Shown piece by piece: positions 60,552 to 64,000 of a stretch of 64,000 nucleotides of DNA (the stretch's first letter is position 1; each line of letters begins with the position of its first letter). The position numbers and the translations under genes were made by a program. The notes below the pieces were generated by a model, which saw only the letters and a list, made by a program, of their open reading frames with translations, made no database searches and was not told the origin of the DNA. The stretch is from NCBI RefSeq assembly GCF_027531025.1, contig NZ_JAPZQX010000009.1, forward strand, positions 1-64,000, written 5' to 3'. This DNA is from Novosphingobium sp. (lineage in GTDB: Bacteria; Pseudomonadota; Alphaproteobacteria; Sphingomonadales; Sphingomonadaceae).

Positions 60552-62006
60552 ATGGCGAAGTTCGATCCGCGCGGCCGCAAGATCAAGATCCTGGCAACGC
60601 TGGGGCCAGCCAGCCGCAGCCCGGAAATGATCGAGAAGCTGCTGCTGGCCGGGGCCGACGCGTTCCGCGTCAACATGAGCCACGGCGATCACGAAACTCA
60701 CCGCGAAACCATCGCCGCGATCCGCGCGGTCGAAAAGGATGTGGGCCGCCCGGTGGCGATCCTGTGCGACCTGCAGGGGCCGAAGCTGCGCGTCGGCCAG
60801 TTCAAGGGCGGCAAGGCGGTGATCCGCCATTCCGGCCACTTCACCTTCGACCGCAATCCCGAACCGGGCGATGATAGCCGCGTCTGCCTGCCCCACCCGG
60901 AACTGTTCGGCGTGCTGCGCAAGGGCCAGCGCCTGCTGATCGACGATGGCAAGCTGCGACTGAAGGTGATCGAGGCCAGCCAGGACGCGATCCTCTGTTC
61001 GGCCGAGGTCGGCGGGGTGATCATGGACCGCAAGGGCGTGAACGTGCCCGATGCCGTGGTACCGGTGCCGGCCATGACCGAGAAGGACCGCCGCGACCTT
61101 GCCTTCGCGGTGGAGAACGGGGCCGACTGGATCGCCCTGTCCTTCGTCCAGCGGCCCGAGGACGTGGCCGAGGCTCGCCGCCTGATGGGCGGCTATGGCG
61201 CGCTGATGGCCAAGATCGAAAAGCCCGCCGCGGTCGACCGGCTGGAAGAGATCATCGAACTGGCCGACGGGATCATGGTCGCGCGCGGTGACCTGGGCGT
61301 CGAACTCAACCCCGAGGAAGTGCCGCCGATCCAGAAGCGGATCGTTGCCGCCACCCGCCGCAGCGGCAAGCCGGTGGTCGTGGCCACGCAAATGCTCGAA
61401 TCGATGATCGAAAGCCCGGCCCCAACCCGCGCCGAAGTGTCGGACGTGGCCAACGCGGTCTATGACGGGGCCGATGCCGTGATGCTCTCGGCTGAAACGG
61501 CCAGCGGGGCCTGGCCGGTCGAAGCCGTCACCATCATGCACCGCATCGCGGGCCAGGTGGAACGCGATCCGGGCTATCGCCAGCAGGTCAGCTTTGCCGA
61601 AATCCTGCCCGATCGCACCACGGCTGACGCGCTGGCCCATTCCTGCGCCTCGATCGCGGAATCGCTCCCCATCGCGGGGGTGATCGTCTTCACCGGCTCG
61701 GGCAGCACCGCCCGCCGCGTGGCCCGCGAGCGGCCGGCCGCGCCGATGCTGGTGCTGACCCCGGCGCAGAAGACCGCCCGGCGCATGGCGCTGCTGTGGG
61801 GCGCCCATGCCGTGACCACCAAGGACATCGGCAGCTTCGAGGAGATGATTGCCAAGGGCAAGCGGATGGCACTGCGCCACGGCTTCGGCAGCGCGGGATC
61901 GAAGCTGATCGCGCTGGCCGGAGTGCCGTTCGGCACGCCGGGTTCGACCAACCTGCTCCACGTGGTGACCCTCCAGGGCGACGAACTGGACCGGCACAAG
62001 GGCTAG
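60552..62006 (+). CDS. pyk: Pyruvate kinase
   Basis: 484 residues. [12 protein letters not shown] at the start, [34 protein letters not shown] and [23 protein letters not shown] are the catalytic signatures; the C-terminal allosteric domain contains [13 protein letters not shown]. Last step of glycolysis: PEP to pyruvate with ATP. Confidence 0.98.
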   Translation: MAKFDPRGRKIKILATLGPASRSPEMIEKLLLAGADAFRVNMSHGDHETHRETIAAIRAVEKDVGRPVAILCDLQGPKLRVGQFKGGKAVIRHSGHFTFDRNPEPGDDSRVCLPHPELFGVLRKGQRLLIDDGKLRLKVIEASQDAILCSAEVGGVIMDRKGVNVPDAVVPVPAMTEKDRRDLAFAVENGADWIALSFVQRPEDVAEARRLMGGYGALMAKIEKPAAVDRLEEIIELADGIMVARGDLGVELNPEEVPPIQKRIVAATRRSGKPVVVATQMLESMIESPAPTRAEVSDVANAVYDGADAVMLSAETASGAWPVEAVTIMHRIAGQVERDPGYRQQVSFAEILPDRTTADALAHSCASIAESLPIAGVIVFTGSGSTARRVARERPAAPMLVLTPAQKTARRMALLWGAHAVTTKDIGSFEEMIAKGKRMALRHGFGSAGSKLIALAGVPFGTPGSTNLLHVVTLQGDELDRHKG

Positions 62007-62079
62007 GTCGCACGCGAGGCTCCTCTTGCCATCGGGGCGGGTGCGGCTAAGGACCGCGGCCCCACGATGGAGAATACCC

Positions 62080-63102
62080 TTGCGCACCGACTGGACCCGC
62101 GACGAAATCGACGCACTGTTTGACCTGCCCTTTACCGAGCTGCTGTTCCAGGCCGCGACCACGCATCGCGCCCACCACGCCCCGGACGAGGTGCAGCTGT
62201 GCACGCTGCTGTCGATCAAGACCGGCGGCTGCCCGGAAGACTGCGGCTATTGCAGCCAGTCGATCTATGCCGACAGCGGGGTGGCCGCGACCAAGCTGAT
62301 GGACGTGCGCGCGGTGCTGCAATCGGCCGCCCAGGCGCGCGATGCCGGTTCGCAGCGGTTCTGCATGGGCGCCGCCTGGCGCAACCCCAAGGACCGCGAC
62401 ATGCCCGCGATCGTCGAGATCGTGAAAGGCGTGCGGGCGATGGGCATGGAAACCTGCATGACGCTGGGTATGCTGACCCCCGCCCAGGCCGCGATGCTGG
62501 CCGAGGCCGGGCTGGATTATTACAACCACAACATCGACACCTCGCCCGAGCTCTATGGCGAGATCATCACCACCCGCACGCTGGAAGACCGGCTGGAAAC
62601 GCTGGACCATGTCCGCGCCGCCGGGATCAACGTCTGTTCGGGCGGGATCGTCGGCATGGGCGAAACCCGGGCCGACCGGGTGGGCTTCATCCACACCCTC
62701 GCCACTCTGCCGCGCCACCCGGAATCGGTGCCGATCAACGCGCTGGTGCCGATCAAGGGCACGGTGCTGGGCAACATGTTGGCCGATACGCCGCTGGCGC
62801 GGATCGATGACATCGAATTCGTCCGGACCGTGGCGGTTGCCCGGATCACCATGCCGCAATCGATGGTCCGCCTTTCCGCCGGGCGCGAGAGCATGAGCGA
62901 GGCGACCCAGGCGCTTTGCTTCCTCGCCGGGGCCAACTCGATCTTCACCGGCGACCGGCTGCTGACCGCCGCCAATGCCGGGGACGATGCCGACGCCGCG
63001 CTGTTCGCTCGGCTGGGGCTGAAGGCCCTGACCGGCGAAGAACCGCTGCGCGCGGCCCGGGCCTGTGGTTCCTCCCCCGCCGAACTGGCCACCGCCGACT
63101 GA
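62080..63102 (+). CDS. bioB: Biotin synthase
   Basis: 340 residues from a TTG with GGAG 7 bases upstream ([14 protein letters not shown]). Radical-SAM Cys motif [21 protein letters not shown] and SGGIVGMGE are BioB-specific; the second-cluster ligands lie in the C-terminal half. Inserts sulfur into dethiobiotin. Confidence 0.97.
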   Translation: MRTDWTRDEIDALFDLPFTELLFQAATTHRAHHAPDEVQLCTLLSIKTGGCPEDCGYCSQSIYADSGVAATKLMDVRAVLQSAAQARDAGSQRFCMGAAWRNPKDRDMPAIVEIVKGVRAMGMETCMTLGMLTPAQAAMLAEAGLDYYNHNIDTSPELYGEIITTRTLEDRLETLDHVRAAGINVCSGGIVGMGETRADRVGFIHTLATLPRHPESVPINALVPIKGTVLGNMLADTPLARIDDIEFVRTVAVARITMPQSMVRLSAGRESMSEATQALCFLAGANSIFTGDRLLTAANAGDDADAALFARLGLKALTGEEPLRAARACGSSPAELATAD

Positions 63103-63104
63103 GA

Positions 63105-64000
63105 TCAGTCGAACAGCGCCTTGAGGTCCTTCTTCAGGATCTTGCCGTTGGCGTTGCGCGGCAGGGTTTCGGGCAGGAACAGGATCCGCACCGGCACCTT
63201 GAACGCGGCGAGGCGTTCGCGGACCCAGTCCTGCAATTCGGCCTCGGTTGCAGACTGGCCCGGGGTCAGGTGGACCACGGCGGCCGGTTCCTCGCCCAGG
63301 GTGCGGTGGGGAATGCCGACCACGGCCGCGTCCATCACCGCCGGGTGGTCGTAGAGCACGTTCTCCACCTCGGACGAATAGATGTTCTCGCCCCCGCGGA
63401 TCACGATGTCCTTGGCCCGGTCGGCGATAAAGCAGAAGCCTTCCTCGTCCAGCCAGGCCAGGTCCCCGGTGCGGACCCAGCCATCGATGAATGTCGCGGC
63501 GGTGGCTTCCGGATTGTGCCAGTAGCCTTTCACGATCATCGGCCCGGCGGCGTAAAGTTCACCGATCTGGCCCGGGGGCAGTTCGCGGCCCGCATCGTCC
63601 AGCACCTTCAGCTGGGCAACCGCCACTGGCGGGCCGCAGCTGGTCGGCCGGTTGAGATAGTCTTCGCCCGAATGGGTCGTGACCGTGGCGGTGGTCTCAG
63701 TCATCCCCCAGCCATTGCCGGGCAGCGCGCCAAACACCTCGCGGATCTTGCGGACCAGTTCGGGGGCGGAAGGCGCGCCGCCATAGCCGATCGCCTCGAT
63801 CGAGGAGAGGTCGTACTTGCTCCGCTCCGGGTGCTCGATCAGCTGCCAGGCGATGGTCGGCACCCCGCCGGTCGAATTGACCTTTTCGCGCTCGATGATC
63901 TGGAAGGCCCGGACCGGATCCCACTTGTACATGAAGATCATGGTGTGGCCCGCCGCGATCGCGCCCATCAGCGTGGCCGAACAGGCGGTGGCGTGGAACA
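63105..64000 (-). CDS. Acyl-CoA synthetase (AMP-forming), C-terminal part
   Basis: Partial: the frame runs off the right edge, about 298 codons visible. NGWGMTETTATVTTH is the AMP-binding A5 motif; WVRTGDLAWLDEEGFCFIADRAKD holds the conserved Asp/Arg; the last lines RNANGKILKKDLK contain the catalytic Lys. Activates a fatty or aromatic acid to its CoA ester; which one cannot be told. It faces bioB with two bases between stops. Confidence 0.92.
   Translation of the reverse strand, partial: FHATACSATLMGAIAAGHTMIFMYKWDPVRAFQIIEREKVNSTGGVPTIAWQLIEHPERSKYDLSSIEAIGYGGAPSAPELVRKIREVFGALPGNGWGMTETTATVTTHSGEDYLNRPTSCGPPVAVAQLKVLDDAGRELPPGQIGELYAAGPMIVKGYWHNPEATAATFIDGWVRTGDLAWLDEEGFCFIADRAKDIVIRGGENIYSSEVENVLYDHPAVMDAAVVGIPHRTLGEEPAAVVHLTPGQSATEAELQDWVRERLAAFKVPVRILFLPETLPRNANGKILKKDLKALFD

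Noticed and set aside
1..64000. CRISPR array or known anti-phage system
   Set aside because: No regularly spaced repeats and no cas, restriction-modification or abortive-infection domains recognised; repeated motifs are att, arm or protein-repeat sequences.

Overview
The window looks like part of a chromosome from a GC-rich sphingomonad-type alphaproteobacterium (Novosphingobium or Sphingobium relatives). This rests on two large TonB-dependent receptors, a GapR/DUF2312 protein, a MucR-type zinc-finger regulator, the LigJ/LigK-type aromatic catabolic genes and the strict high-GC codon use of the right-hand third. The species assignment is inference.

The left 40 kb is an array of integrated elements at the 3' end of a tRNA-Gly(GCC) gene (39990-40064, minus strand). 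A 53-bp direct repeat made of the tRNA 3' half occurs identically at 960-1012, 11635-11687 and 39983-40035, and a degenerate fourth copy lies near 28385. An 18-bp motif, ATCCGAACACGATCCGAA, lies beside these junctions six times (one copy with a mismatch) and looks like the arm-type binding sites of the resident tyrosine integrase. From left to right: (a) positions 1-960, the integrase end of an element that continues outside the window, its integrase cut by an IS630-type insertion; (b) 960-11687, a segment without integrase carrying a secreted hydrolase, an M14 peptidase, a TonB receptor and the dicarboxylate uptake set dctA-dctB-dctD; (c) 11635 to about 28385, AT-richer, with two TetR-controlled modules and a catabolic cluster (TonB receptor, MFS carrier, three RraA-fold proteins, LigJ-type hydratase, P450, LigB/DesZ-type ring-cleavage dioxygenase, RidA, a cut flavin reductase) that reads as a gallate or 3-O-methylgallate type ring-cleavage pathway; (d) about 28385-40035, a replication-integration module with a family B DNA polymerase, an HUH-type Rep endonuclease, a serine recombinase, a MucR regulator, several unknown small proteins and an intact tyrosine integrase next to the tRNA.

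Module (d) is the most interesting part. Polymerase plus tRNA-directed tyrosine integrase resembles a pipolin (a self-synthesising element with a primer-independent PolB), but it also encodes an HUH Rep and is joined between perfect att copies to about 17 kb of catabolic cargo. The nearest perfect att pair would excise one 28-kb unit (11635-40035). The neighbouring 10.7-kb dct segment could be mobilised in trans.

From 40.1 kb to the end is ordinary core chromosome: thioredoxin/TPR protein and Lon-substrate-domain protein; marC, a lipoprotein, folD, yggT, argB and a queuosine-precursor transporter on the minus strand; nupC; a frameshifted thermonuclease; a Mo-oxidoreductase/cytochrome b pair; a DMT exporter; acnA; a low-complexity PEP-CTERM-like protein; the Holliday-junction genes ruvC and ruvAB with yebC; small conserved proteins; pyk, bioB and the C-terminal part of an acyl-CoA synthetase. 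No rRNA and no CRISPR array were seen.
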